A DNA stretch of 64,000 bases, from positions 1 through 64,000 of the forward strand of contig JBBILR010000005.1 of NCBI GenBank assembly GCA_037444825.1, written 5' to 3'. Numbering within the stretch: the stretch's first letter is position 1; each line of letters opens with the position of its first letter. The notes below the pieces were generated by a model. That model was not told the DNA's origin, searched no databases, and was given only the letters and a program-made list of their open reading frames with translations. A program made the position numbers and the translations under genes. Below, one piece after another: positions 50,832 through 62,344 of the stretch. Origin of the DNA: JBFLVU01 sp037444825 (GTDB taxonomy: Bacteria; Acidobacteriota; UBA4820; DSQY01).

Positions 50832-51753
50832 CGTCGCCCCCGCCGAGAAGAAGGTAAAGGATGGCCATGCGCACCGAGACGCCGTTTTCCACCTGGTCCA
50901 GAATCACCGAGTAGGGGCCGTCGGCCACCTCCGAGGCGATTTCCACCCCCCGGTTGATGGGGCCAGGGTGCATGACGATGACCTCCCGGTCCGCCTTCCG
51001 GAGCCGCTCTTCGGTGAGGCCGTAGTACTTGTAGTACTCGAGAAGAGACGGAAAGAGACCCTTCTTCTGCCGCTCCAGCTGGATCCGGAGCATCATCACC
51101 ACGTCCTGGCCCTCCAGGGCCCGGTCGAAGTCGGTGGTGACCTTCACCCCGAGGCTCTCCAGGTGGGGGGGCAGGAGGGTGGCCGGCCCGCAGAGGGTCA
51201 CGTCGGCACCCATCTTCTTCAGGAGAAAGACGTTGGAGCGGACCACCCGGGAGTGGGCGATGTCTCCGGCGATGAGGACCCGCAGGCCGCGGAAGGCCCC
51301 TTTTTTCTGCCGAATGGTGAGGGCGTCCAGCAACGCCTGGGTGGGGTGTTCGTGGGCGCCGTCCCCCGCGTTGATGAGGACCGCATGGGTGAAGGGCCGG
51401 ATGAGCTGGCAGGCCCCGGGGCTGGAGTGGCGCATCACGTACGCGTCGGGCTGCATCCGCTCCAGGTTCAGGACCGTGTCCACCAGGCTCTCCCCCTTGG
51501 AGAGGGAGGAGGCCGAGGCGGAGAAGTTCAGCGTGTCGGCGGAGAGGCGCTTTTCGGCGATTTCGAAGGAGGAGCGGGTCCGTGTGGAGTTCTCGAAGAA
51601 GAGGTTCACCACCAGTTTTCCGCGGAGGGCCGGAACCTTCTTGAGGGGGCGGCGGGAGACCTCCGCCATCTTTTCGGCCGTGTCGAGGATGAGGGTGATC
51701 TCTTCGGGGGAAAGGGATTCGATCCCCACGAGGTCCTTGTGGTGCATGGCCAT
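50812..51753 (-). CDS. pyrB: aspartate carbamoyltransferase catalytic subunit
   Basis: 313 residues. Carbamoyl-phosphate site ENSTRTRSSFEIAE near 54, HPTQALLD near 137, and the aspartate-side HPGPINRGVEI near 269. No pyrI regulatory subunit follows, so the enzyme is probably the non-allosteric or dihydroorotase-associated type. Confidence 0.97.
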   Translation of the reverse strand: MAMHHKDLVGIESLSPEEITLILDTAEKMAEVSRRPLKKVPALRGKLVVNLFFENSTRTRSSFEIAEKRLSADTLNFSASASSLSKGESLVDTVLNLERMQPDAYVMRHSSPGACQLIRPFTHAVLINAGDGAHEHPTQALLDALTIRQKKGAFRGLRVLIAGDIAHSRVVRSNVFLLKKMGADVTLCGPATLLPPHLESLGVKVTTDFDRALEGQDVVMMLRIQLERQKKGLFPSLLEYYKYYGLTEERLRKADREVIVMHPGPINRGVEIASEVADGPYSVILDQVENGVSVRMAILYLLLGGGDDEASHS

Positions 51754-51762
51754 GACCCGCTC

Positions 51763-52329
51763 CTACCGGGGCTTTCGGCCCCGGGGGCTTTTCGGCTCGG
51801 GGCCCTCCAGGTAGAGGGCGTCCTCACCGTCGGTTTCCTTGAGGCGCAGTTCCACGTGGTCCTCCCGGCGGGTGGAGAGGGAAAGGCCCACGTAATCGGC
51901 CTGGATGGGAAGCTCCCGGTGTCCCCGGTCCACCAGAACCGCCAGCTGGACCCTCGCCGGGCGCCCCAGGTCCACCAGCGCGTCCAGGGCCGCCCGAACG
52001 GTCCGTCCGGTGAAGAGCACGTCGTCCACCAGGACCACCGTCTTTCCCTCCAGGGAAAAGTCCACCTGGGTCCCCCGGAGCACCGGGGCGGTCCCCGCGG
52101 AGGAAAAGTCGTCGCGGTACAGGTTGATGTCCAGGGACCCCACGGGCAGGGCCACCCCCTCCGCCTTCTGGATGAGGGCGGCCAGGCGCCGGGCCAGGGG
52201 GACGCCGCGCCGGTGGATGCCGATGAGCGCGACGTCCTGGCAGCCCTGGAGGCGCTCGGCGATCTCCAGGGCCAGCCGCCCCAAAGAGCGCTGGATACCC
52301 GCCCCGTCGAAGATCTTCTTCCGTTTCAT
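51763..52329 (-). CDS. pyrR: pyrimidine operon regulator PyrR (uracil phosphoribosyltransferase-like)
   Basis: 188 residues. PRPP-binding VVLVDDVLFTGRTVRAALD near 97, LIGIHRRGVPLA near 35, DINLYRDD near 68, all PyrR-typical. In Gram-positives PyrR binds pyr mRNA with UMP. ATG 52329 is chosen over ATG 52335 because GAGGGG is then well spaced. The roughly 60-base leader has no T-tract terminator, so classic attenuation is not seen; control may be translational or absent. Confidence 0.95.
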   Translation of the reverse strand: MKRKKIFDGAGIQRSLGRLALEIAERLQGCQDVALIGIHRRGVPLARRLAALIQKAEGVALPVGSLDINLYRDDFSSAGTAPVLRGTQVDFSLEGKTVVLVDDVLFTGRTVRAALDALVDLGRPARVQLAVLVDRGHRELPIQADYVGLSLSTRREDHVELRLKETDGEDALYLEGPEPKSPRGRKPR

Positions 52330-52394
52330 GGTCATCCCCTCGGCGGTGGAGAATGGAGGATCGCCTTCGGCCCTCCCCCCTCTCGGGAAGCACC

Positions 52395-52423
52395 ATCTTA
52401 GGCCCGGCCCCGAAGGGTGTCAA
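52395..52423 (-). promoter_or_regulatory. promoter of pyrRBC
   Basis: TTGACA, 17 bases, TAAGAT on the minus strand, a near-consensus promoter. Confidence 0.8.
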
Positions 52424-52432
52424 CGCGGCCGG

Positions 52433-52462
52433 TTGACAGGCGGGCGCCACGGGTGGTAGCGT
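52433..52462 (+). promoter_or_regulatory. promoter of the cold-shock gene
   Basis: TTGACA, 18 bases, TAGCGT. Its -35 is nine bases from the pyr -35 on the other strand. A 45-50-base leader with a T-run and AAGGAG follows. Confidence 0.65.
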
Positions 52463-52513
52463 TTTTCCCTTCGGCGAGCGGGTTGCCGGGGAAGATTTTT
52501 TCAAGGAGTTCCA

Positions 52514-52720
52514 ATGGCCAGCGGTACGGTGAAGTGGTTCGACGAGAAGAAGGGGTACGGATTCATCACCATGGACGAGGGAAAGGACGTCTTCGTCCAC
52601 TACAGCGCCATCGTGGGGACCGGCTTCCGGAAGCTCCAGGAGGGCGACCGCGTCACCTTCGAAGTGAAGGACGGGAACAAGGGTCCCCAGGCGGACCAGG
52701 TGAAGGTGGTCCGCGAGTAA
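52514..52720 (+). CDS. CspA-family cold-shock protein
   Basis: 68-residue single OB-fold nucleic-acid chaperone: GTVKWFDEKKGYGFIT (RNP1 KGYGFI) and DVFVHYSAI (RNP2 VFVH), ending VKVVRE. Ideal length. AAGGAG precedes ATG. Own promoter and terminator make it monocistronic. Confidence 0.97.
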   Translation: MASGTVKWFDEKKGYGFITMDEGKDVFVHYSAIVGTGFRKLQEGDRVTFEVKDGNKGPQADQVKVVRE

Positions 52721-52750
52721 CGCCCCGCGCTACGCACGGACACAACCCCG

Positions 52751-52778
52751 AGGAGGGCCGAAAGGCCCTCCTTTTTTT
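52751..52778 (+). terminator. rho-independent terminator of the cold-shock gene
   Basis: AGGAGGGCC, GAAA tetraloop, GGCCCTCCT, then TTTTTT. Starts 31 bases after the stop. Confidence 0.93.
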
Positions 52779-53250
52779 GGGGGGGGCCAACCCCCGGAGG
52801 GCGGCGGGTCCCGCGAGGAGGTCCGGCCGAATCTCAAGTGGTCCGCCAGGGGGCTTTCGGACCGACGTTGAAAACGGCCGGGAAGGTCCCCCCGGAGGCC
52901 TTCCGGCCCCGCAGGGGAACGGAGAGGGACCCTCGCTTCGGGAGGAGGAGCGGCTTCGGATCCCTTCCCCTTCGGGGGCCAAAGGCCGATTTGGCGAGGA
53001 CCGAAGGGCTCTTTTTTTGCGGAAGGGTTTCCCCTGAAGAGCCTCTTTTACTTTTTTCACATAAAACAGTTTTTGTAATGAAGAGTTTCCGGGGACCCCC
53101 CGGAACCCTTCGCCCCCAGGATCCGGCCGGGAACCTGAAAGATCCCCCCGCTCGTCCCCCCCCTGCCCCTTGGTCACCCCCGGCGGGAACGAGGGGCGTC
53201 CCGGGGAGGGCCGACCGGGAAAAAGGTCAGCCCGACGGACAAAATCTGCT
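52779..53250. other. 472-base gene-free region
   Basis: No supported protein gene. A terminator-like hairpin sits at 53007-53057. Just beyond it, 53044-53085 is strikingly AT-rich for this DNA. The downstream end of the flavoprotein gene lies at 53251, and I see no clear terminator for that gene here. Confidence 0.6.
53007..53057 (+). terminator. orphan terminator-like hairpin
   Basis: GGCTCTT and AAGAGCC enclose an inner GGAA/TTCC pairing, followed by TCTTTTACTTTTTT. It reads as a terminator on the plus strand, yet the cold-shock gene already has one 230 bases earlier. It could end a small RNA. Confidence 0.45.
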
Positions 53251-54705
53251 TCAAGTTTTTCCCCGGCCTTCGAAGCCGGCGAGCCGCTTGAGAAAAGCCA
53301 GGCGCCGGGGGTTCTCGTAGAGGGTCCTTACGTAGTAGACGTTGGCCGCCCTCCGGGCCATCTGGACGAAGGCCGGGTACGGGTGGACCGTCTGGGAGAT
53401 GTCGGAGACGCGCAGCCCCAGCCGAACCCCCAACACGAGTTCCTGGAGGAGCTCCCCCGCGTGGGCTCCCACCATGTGGGCGCCCAGGAGCCGACCCCTC
53501 CGGTCCGTCAGGACCTTGGCCAAGCCGCCGGGGCGGTCTTCGATGACGGCCCGGTCCAGGTGGTCGAAGTCGTAGGTCAGGACGTGGTGGGGGATCCCCC
53601 GCTCCCGGGCCTCGGCCTCCGTGAGGCCGCAGTGGGCCACCTCCGGGTCGGTGTAGGTCACCCAGGCCACGGCCCGGAAGTGCATCTTCTCGAGAAAGAA
53701 GGCGGGCAGGCGGCTCCGGACGATGTTTCGGACGGCGACGCCGGCCTCGTGTTCGGCCATGTGGGCGAACTGGTAGAGGCCGTTGCAGTCGCCCACGGCC
53801 CAGATTCGGGGGGCGGTGGTCCGCATGGCCCGGTCCACCTGAATCCCCGTCCGGTCGTGGGCCACCCCCGCCCGCTTCAGGTCGAGTCCCTCGACGTTGG
53901 GGGAACGGCCCGTGGCGACGAGGATCTCCTCCGCCTCCACCAGCGATTCGGCGCCGGCGGCGTCCCTCAAGACGAACCCCTTTCCCGAGGCGGTCTTCAC
54001 CGCCCGCACGGCCCGCCGCTCCCCGAGAAAGACGACGCCCTCCTCCCTCAGGACTTGAAGAAGGTACTCCCCCGCCTCCGGTTCCTCCCGGGGGAGGGGC
54101 CGGGGGTTGGATTCCACCAGCGTCACCGCCACCCCCATGCGGCGGTACATCTGGGCGAACTCCACGCCGATGGGCCCGCCCCCGAGGATGAGGAGGGAAC
54201 GGGGCAAGGCCTCCAGCCGGAGGGCCCGCCGGCTGTCGAGAAACCCGGTTTCCGCTAGACCTTCGATGGGAGGGGGGACGGCGTGGGCGCCGGTGGCCAG
54301 GACGACGTGGCGCGTCCGAAGCGTCTCGCCGCCCACCTCCAACAGATCCGGGGCCAGAAACCGGGGGGCCCCCTGGCGCACCTCCACCCCCGCCCCCTTG
54401 AGCCCCTCCTCCACGTCCCTGCGGCCCAGGGAGGATTGGACGGCCTCCACGTACCTCCGGGCGGCGGCGTAGTCGAAGGGGGGCTCCCCCGACCCGATGC
54501 CGCGGGAGGGCCCCTTCCGCGCCTCCACAAGGAGCCGGGCCAGGTGGAGGAAGGTCTTGCTGGGGACGCAGCCCCAGGCCATGCAGTCCCCCCCCAGGCT
54601 CTCCCGCTCCACGAGGAGGACCCGGGCGCCCAGGCGGCCCAGTCCGCGGGCCGCCGCCTGGCCGGCGGCGCCCCCTCCGACGATGACGGCGTCGTACCGC
54701 TCCAT
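53251..54705 (-). CDS. FAD-dependent pyridine nucleotide-disulfide oxidoreductase (mercuric reductase/lipoamide dehydrogenase-like)
   Basis: 484 residues. FAD motif VIVGGGAAGQAAARGL near 6-21, redox disulfide GGDCMAWGCVPSKTF near 40-54 (CX4C), NAD(P) motif ILGGGPIGVEFAQ near 178, ATGRSPNVEGL near 265, AVGDCNG near 307 and C-terminal active-site His in TVHPYPAFVQ near 445. No E2/E3-type dehydrogenase genes, merR or HMA domain are nearby, so the substrate disulfide is unknown. ATG 54705 with CGGAGG is chosen over 54729. Confidence 0.9.
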   Translation of the reverse strand: MERYDAVIVGGGAAGQAAARGLGRLGARVLLVERESLGGDCMAWGCVPSKTFLHLARLLVEARKGPSRGIGSGEPPFDYAAARRYVEAVQSSLGRRDVEEGLKGAGVEVRQGAPRFLAPDLLEVGGETLRTRHVVLATGAHAVPPPIEGLAETGFLDSRRALRLEALPRSLLILGGGPIGVEFAQMYRRMGVAVTLVESNPRPLPREEPEAGEYLLQVLREEGVVFLGERRAVRAVKTASGKGFVLRDAAGAESLVEAEEILVATGRSPNVEGLDLKRAGVAHDRTGIQVDRAMRTTAPRIWAVGDCNGLYQFAHMAEHEAGVAVRNIVRSRLPAFFLEKMHFRAVAWVTYTDPEVAHCGLTEAEARERGIPHHVLTYDFDHLDRAVIEDRPGGLAKVLTDRRGRLLGAHMVGAHAGELLQELVLGVRLGLRVSDISQTVHPYPAFVQMARRAANVYYVRTLYENPRRLAFLKRLAGFEGRGKT

Positions 54706-54785
54706 GGGCCTCCGGGCTCCCGCGTCCATTCTAGCGAAGAAACGAAGAGGGGAGGGCCGGGCCCTCCCCTCTGCTCCTTCCGAGC

Positions 54786-54863
<78 letters not shown>

Positions 54864-54875
54864 GCTCAGAGGGAA

Positions 54876-54905
54876 AGTATAACACCTTTGGACCCCCGCC
54901 CTCAA
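54876..54905 (-). promoter_or_regulatory. promoter of tRNA-Asp
   Basis: TTGAGG, 18 bases, TATACT on the minus strand, with the -10 ending 12 bases before the tRNA. Confidence 0.8.
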
Positions 54906-54938
54906 GGGGATCTGCCCCCCTTTCCGCGGGGGGCGGAC

Positions 54939-57467
54939 TCAGGTGGAGGCGGGACTTCCCTCCCCGCTTCCGTTCTCCGAACCCTCGGGGGCGTGCTTCG
55001 CCACCGACACTACCTTGTCGCCCTCGTCCAGCTGGATGATCTTGAGCCCTTGGGTCCGGCGGCCGATGCGGGAGATGCCCTTCACGGGGGTCCGGATGAG
55101 CTGGCCCTGGGCGGTGACCAGGACGATCTCGTCCTCTTCCCGGACGTGGAGGCCGCCCACCACGGGCCCGTTCTTGGGGGTCATGAGGAGGTTCAGGATG
55201 CCGGAGCCGGCCCGGCCCTGGATCCGGTAGTGGGCCAGGGGCGTCCGCTTGCCGAAGCCCTTCTCGGTGACGGTGAGGATGTCGCCCTCCCCGGAGACGG
55301 CGCGGCCGGCGCCTTCCTCGTCCACGGCCTCCACCACCGCACCCTTGAGGATTTCCATTTCCACCACCACGTCCTCGCCCTTGAGCCGGATGCCCTGGAC
55401 CCCCTGGCTCGTCCTGCCCGTGGGGCGGATCTCCTCCTCGGGGAAGGTAATGCACCGGCCCTCCCGGGTGGCCAGGAAGACGTGGCCCGCGCCGTCGGAG
55501 ATGCCCGCCCCCACCAGCTCGTCCCCCTCCCGGAAGGTCATGGCGATCTTGCCGCTCATCCGGATGGACTCGAACTCGTCCATGCGGGTCTTCTTCACGA
55601 GGCCCTGGCGGGTGGCCAGCACCAGGAAGTGGTCGGCGTCGAAGCAGCCCCGGGCGGAGAGGAGGCCCAGGATCTTCTCCTCGGCCCCCAGGGCCAGGAG
55701 GTTCACCAGCGCCCGGCCCCGGGCCGACGTTCCCGCCTCCGGAAGCTCGTAGACCTTGAGGCCGTAGACCTTCCCCTGGTTGCTGAAGAAGAGGAAGCGG
55801 TCGTGGTTCATGGCCACGAAGAGGTGCTCCACGAAGTCGTCCTCCCTCGGCGCCATCCCCGCCCGGCCTTTGCCTCCCCGGTGCTGGCTCCGGTACTCGG
55901 CCAGCGCCGTGCGCTTGATGTAGCCGCCGTGGGTGACGGTGATCACCATCTCCTCGTCGGCGATGAGCTCCTCGATGGAGATCTCCCCCGTGTCGTCCAC
56001 GATTTGCGTGCGCCGGGCGTCGGCGAACTCTTCCTTGAGGGCCCGCATCTCCTCGCACAGGATGGCCTTCACCCGCGCCTCGCTCCCCAGGATCTCCGTC
56101 AGTTCGGCGATCTTCTGGAGGACCTCCCGGTATTCGGCGAGGATCTTGTCCCGCTCCAGGCCGGTGAGGCGCTGGAGGCGCATCTCCAGGATGGCCTTGG
56201 CCTGGATCTCCGACAGGGAGAACCGCTCCATGAGGCCGGCCCGGGCCTCCTCCGGGTCCTTGGCGGTCCGGATGAGGGCGATGACGGCGTCCAGGTGGTC
56301 CAGGGCGACGGTGAGCCCCTCCAGGACGTGGGCCCGCTCCTTGGCGCGCTCCAGGTCGAAGCGGGTCCGCCTTACGATGACCTCCTTCCGGTGGTCCACG
56401 AAGGCCGAGAGGAGACCCTTCAAGGTGAAGGTCCGGGGCTGGCCCCCCGAGATGGCCAGCAGCTGGACGCCGAAGGTGGTCTCCATCTCGGTGAACTTGT
56501 AGAGTTGCTTGAGGACGACGTCGCCGATCTCCCCCCTGCCCAGCTCCAGCACCACCCGGATCCCCTCCCGGCTGGACTCGTCCCGGATGTCCGTGATGCC
56601 GGTGATCCGCTTCTCCTTCACGAGGGCGGCGATCTTCTCAATGAGGTTCGCCTTGTTGACCTGGTAGGGGACCTCGGTGACGACGATGGCTTCCCGGTCC
56701 TTCTTCAGCTCCTCCACGTGGGCCCGGGCCCGCACCTTGATGAGGCCCTTCCCGGTCTCGTAGGCCTGGCGGATGCCTTCCCGACCCAGGATGAGGCCCG
56801 CCGTGGGAAAATCCGGCCCCGGCAGGATCTTCATGAGTTCGGCGGTGGTGATGTCGGGCCGCTCCACCAACGCCCCCACCGCGTCCGCCACCTCCCCCAG
56901 GTTGTGGGGGGGGATGTTGGTGGCCATGCCCACGGCGATCCCCGCCGACCCGTTGACCAGGAGGTTGGGGAAGAGGCAGGGGAGGACCACCGGCTCCGTC
57001 TCCTCCCCGTCGTAGTTGGGGACGAAGTCCACGGTGGCCTTCTCGATGTCCGCCACCAGCGTGTGGGCCAGCTTGGCCATGCGGACTTCGGTGTACCGCA
57101 TGGCCGCGGGGGCGTCGCCGTCGATGGAGCCGAAGTTCCCCTGGCCGTCCACCAGAGGGTGGCGCATGGAGAAGTCCTGGGCCATTCGGACCAGCGTGTC
57201 GTAGATGGCGGCGTCCCCGTGGGGGTGGAATTTTCCCATGACGTCGCCGACGATGCGCGCGGACTTCTTGTAGGGGCGGTTCCAGTGGTTTCCCCCCAGG
57301 TACATGCCGTACAGGATCCGCCGGTGGACCGGCTTGAGGCCGTCCCGGACGTCGGGGAGGGCCCGGCCGATGATGACGCTCATGGCGTAGTCGAGGTAGC
57401 TGCGCCTGAGCTCGTCCTCGAGGTTCACCGGCTGGGGGCGGTCGAAGAGTTGGGGCTCCTCTTTCAT
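54939..57467 (-). CDS. gyrA: DNA gyrase subunit A
   Basis: 842 residues. Catalytic Tyr125 in AAMRYTEVRM; C-terminal beta-pinwheel with the GyrA box QHRGGKG near 560, which separates it from ParC. The quinolone-resistance segment reads HPHGDAAIYD, so the position equal to E. coli Ser83 is Ala86, while Asp90 keeps the acidic contact. Acidic/Ser-rich tail. Last gene of the dnaA-dnaN-recF-gyrB-gyrA series. Confidence 0.97.
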   Translation of the reverse strand: MKEEPQLFDRPQPVNLEDELRRSYLDYAMSVIIGRALPDVRDGLKPVHRRILYGMYLGGNHWNRPYKKSARIVGDVMGKFHPHGDAAIYDTLVRMAQDFSMRHPLVDGQGNFGSIDGDAPAAMRYTEVRMAKLAHTLVADIEKATVDFVPNYDGEETEPVVLPCLFPNLLVNGSAGIAVGMATNIPPHNLGEVADAVGALVERPDITTAELMKILPGPDFPTAGLILGREGIRQAYETGKGLIKVRARAHVEELKKDREAIVVTEVPYQVNKANLIEKIAALVKEKRITGITDIRDESSREGIRVVLELGRGEIGDVVLKQLYKFTEMETTFGVQLLAISGGQPRTFTLKGLLSAFVDHRKEVIVRRTRFDLERAKERAHVLEGLTVALDHLDAVIALIRTAKDPEEARAGLMERFSLSEIQAKAILEMRLQRLTGLERDKILAEYREVLQKIAELTEILGSEARVKAILCEEMRALKEEFADARRTQIVDDTGEISIEELIADEEMVITVTHGGYIKRTALAEYRSQHRGGKGRAGMAPREDDFVEHLFVAMNHDRFLFFSNQGKVYGLKVYELPEAGTSARGRALVNLLALGAEEKILGLLSARGCFDADHFLVLATRQGLVKKTRMDEFESIRMSGKIAMTFREGDELVGAGISDGAGHVFLATREGRCITFPEEEIRPTGRTSQGVQGIRLKGEDVVVEMEILKGAVVEAVDEEGAGRAVSGEGDILTVTEKGFGKRTPLAHYRIQGRAGSGILNLLMTPKNGPVVGGLHVREEDEIVLVTAQGQLIRTPVKGISRIGRRTQGLKIIQLDEGDKVVSVAKHAPEGSENGSGEGSPAST

Positions 57468-57516
57468 CGTCGGGTTCCTTCAAGACCCCAAGCGCCGCGC
57501 CGAGCGGCGCCGGGCC

Positions 57517-59916
<2,400 letters not shown>

Positions 59917-59962
59917 GCTCTCGTGCCTTTCTTTCGGCGCCGCCTTTGCGCGGCGCGAACGT

Positions 59963-61012
59963 TCACACGACCCGGCCTTCGGCCACCCTCCGGACCTCCG
60001 CCTCCCCCCCGGGGAGGAAGCCCTCCCGGGTGGTGGTCAGGATGACCTGGGCCCTTCGTTCCGTGAGGCGCAGAAGGTCCCCAATGCGCCGTTCGTCCAG
60101 CTCCGCCTCCGCGTCGTCCACCAGGAAGAGGGGAGGGTCCCCCTCCCGCCTGGACCCGAGGAGGACCAACGCCAATTTTACCATCCAAAGGGCCGTTCGT
60201 GCCTGCCCCGAGGAGCCGTAGGCCTCCAGCGGCCGCCCGTCCAGGAGGAAGTCCACGCGGTCCCGCTGGGGCCCCGCCAGGTTGGTCCCCAGCCTTTCCT
60301 CCGTCTCCCGGAGCCGTTCCAGCGCCGCGGGCAGATCCCCTCCCCCGGAGGGGTGGTAGACCAGCCGGAGCTTCTCCCCCGTTCCCAGTTCGGCGGCCAT
60401 CTCCGACAGCAGGCCGTTCAGCGCCTCCGTCACCTCCAGCCGCTCCCGCTGCACCCGCTCCCCCAGCCGCGCGTAGGGCTGGGTCCAGGCCGCCACCTCG
60501 CCGGGGCGGCGGGCCGGATTTCGAAGGAGCGCCCCCCGCTGCGCCCGAACCTTCCCAAATTCCAGGAGGGTCTTCAGGTGGACCGGCCTTCTCAGGATCC
60601 CCGCGGCATCGAGAAGGCTCCGGCGGCTCCGGGGCTCCCCCTTGACGAGCCCGCGGTCCTCGGCGCAGTGGACCACCACCGGCAGGACCGCCAGGTACTC
60701 CGCGAGGGGGACGTCACGGCCGTCCAGGAGAAAACGCTTTCCTTTCCGCCCCAGGACCCCTTCGAGGCGATGGGAGACGCCCCTGGATCGCACCTCCCCC
60801 TCCAGCCGGGCCTCGGAGGCCCCGAATTGGATCAGCGGTTCCAAGTGGTGCTCTCGAAAGGACTTAGTGGTCCCCAGCAGGTAGACCGCCTCCAGCAAAC
60901 TGGTCTTCCCCTGGGCGTTGGCCCCGCAGAGGACCGTCACCGGACTTTCGAAGGAGAGGCGGACCTCGCGGAGGTTCCGGAATCCCTCCGCCGCGACGCC
61001 GAGAAGCCTCAA
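59963..61012 (-). CDS. recF: DNA replication and repair protein RecF
   Basis: 349 residues, SMC-like ATPase. GANAQGKTSLLEAVYLLGTTKSFR near 33-56, LLDAAGILR region, signature SSGQARTALWMVKLALV near 280, and LFLVDDAEAELDE (Walker B) near 305. TTG start overlaps the dnaN stop (TTGA). Confidence 0.95.
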   Translation of the reverse strand: MRLLGVAAEGFRNLREVRLSFESPVTVLCGANAQGKTSLLEAVYLLGTTKSFREHHLEPLIQFGASEARLEGEVRSRGVSHRLEGVLGRKGKRFLLDGRDVPLAEYLAVLPVVVHCAEDRGLVKGEPRSRRSLLDAAGILRRPVHLKTLLEFGKVRAQRGALLRNPARRPGEVAAWTQPYARLGERVQRERLEVTEALNGLLSEMAAELGTGEKLRLVYHPSGGGDLPAALERLRETEERLGTNLAGPQRDRVDFLLDGRPLEAYGSSGQARTALWMVKLALVLLGSRREGDPPLFLVDDAEAELDERRIGDLLRLTERRAQVILTTTREGFLPGGEAEVRRVAEGRVV

Positions 61013-62136
61013 TCAAACCTCAGCGGCATGATGACGTACTTGTGCTCCGGCGCGCCCTCCGGCCGCACCGGCTGGAGAAGAGCCTGGTGCTCCCCGTCCC
61101 GCATGGCCATCTGGACCTTTTCCTCGGAGCAGGCCCCCAGGAAGTCCAGGAGGTAGTCGGCGTTGAAGAGGAGCTGGACGGCCTCCCCCTCGTAGCGCTC
61201 GCAGGACAGGTACTCCCGCCCCTCGTCCCCCGTCTCGGCGTTCCGTGCCGTGATCTCGAGGCTCCCCGCCGGGTCGAAGGAGAGAATGACCGCCCGGGTC
61301 CTGGCCTCCGCCACGTTGGACACCCGGCGCAGACGCTCCTGAAGCTCCGCGCGGCCCACCACCGCCAGCTTGTCGGACCCCTGGGGGATGACCTTCTCCC
61401 ACGCGGGGAAGGTGGTGTCCATGAGGCGGCTGTACAGGAGGCGGTTCCCCGTCTCCAGAAAGATCGTGCTGTCCCGGAAGGAGACACGGACCTTCTCCTG
61501 CCCGTCCAGCTTGAGGAACTCCGTGAGGGTCTTCCGGGGGACGAGGAGGCGCATAGGCTCCTCCACCCCGACGGGCCCCGTCCACTCCGTGTAGGTCAGG
61601 CGGTGGGAGTCGGTGGAAACCAAGGCCAGCCGGCCGCTCTCCAAAAGCAAGAGAGCACCTCGGACCGAGAAGCGGCTCTCCTCCACCCCCACCGAAACCA
61701 GCGCCTCGGCGATGCAGCGCTTGAGGGCCTCCATGGGGAGTTCGAGGCACTTTCCCCCGTCGGGGGAAAGGATCGTGGGGAAATCCTCCTGCGGAAGCGT
61801 CTGGAGGTGGTACTCCTGGCGCCCCCCCTCCGGCTGGAGGAAGAGCCTTCCCTGCGCCGTGGTCTTGAGGGAGAGCCGGCCCTCCAGGCCGGAGAAAGCC
61901 CGGACGAGGGAGGAAAACTTCTTGGCCGAGACGGTGACGCCCCCTTCCTCCAGAATCTCCGCGGAACACCGGCAGGTGAGGGTCACCTCCAGGTCGGAGG
62001 CGGCGATTTCCAGCGCGTTGCCGGCGGTGCGGAGCAGGAGGTTGGCCAGGATGGGGATGGTGGCCTTGGACTCCACGATCCCCTGCGCCAGCGTCAGTTC
62101 GGAAAGGAGGCTCCGGGCTTCGATCTTCGTCTCCAT
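61009..62136 (-). CDS. dnaN: DNA polymerase III beta sliding clamp
   Basis: 375 residues, three clamp domains. N-terminal ETKIEARSLLSELTLAQGIVESKATIPILANLLL, DSHRLTYTE near 178, and C-terminal KYVIMPLR ending. ATG 62136 with GGGGAG is chosen; an open extension upstream covers the DnaA-box spacer and is not conserved. Confidence 0.97.
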   Translation of the reverse strand: METKIEARSLLSELTLAQGIVESKATIPILANLLLRTAGNALEIAASDLEVTLTCRCSAEILEEGGVTVSAKKFSSLVRAFSGLEGRLSLKTTAQGRLFLQPEGGRQEYHLQTLPQEDFPTILSPDGGKCLELPMEALKRCIAEALVSVGVEESRFSVRGALLLLESGRLALVSTDSHRLTYTEWTGPVGVEEPMRLLVPRKTLTEFLKLDGQEKVRVSFRDSTIFLETGNRLLYSRLMDTTFPAWEKVIPQGSDKLAVVGRAELQERLRRVSNVAEARTRAVILSFDPAGSLEITARNAETGDEGREYLSCERYEGEAVQLLFNADYLLDFLGACSEEKVQMAMRDGEHQALLQPVRPEGAPEHKYVIMPLRFD

Positions 62137-62179
62137 TGGATATCTCCCCTTAGAGAGAGGCAGTAGCCGTAGTAGGGCC

Positions 62180-62330
62180 TGTGGATCTGTGGAAAAGTCT
62201 CCCGGAGCCCGCCGGAGAGTACGCCGGGGCCGGGGGAAGACTGTGGAGGACGTTGTGCGCGGGATGGAAAAAAGCCTCTTTTCGGCCGCGCCGTTCTTTT
62301 CCACAGCTTTTCCAGGGAGCCTTTTCCACC
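62180..62330. promoter_or_regulatory. DnaA-box cluster in the dnaA-dnaN spacer, candidate oriC
   Basis: DnaA-box-like 9-mers: TGTGGATCT at 62180, TGTGGAAAA at 62188, TGTGGAGGA at 62242, TTTTCCACA at 62297 and TTTTCCACC at 62322. Most differ from TTATCCACA by one or two bases. The 208-base spacer is much longer than other gaps in this gene series. Confidence 0.65.
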
Positions 62331-62344
62331 ATCGGTCCCTTTCT

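Noticed and set aside
52330..52394. PyrR-dependent attenuator in the pyr leader
   Set aside because: Leader is about 60 bases with no terminator T-tract and no clear anti-terminator pair.
54939..57467. Topoisomerase IV subunit ParC
   Set aside because: GyrA box is present and the gene follows gyrB in the dnaA-gyrA series.
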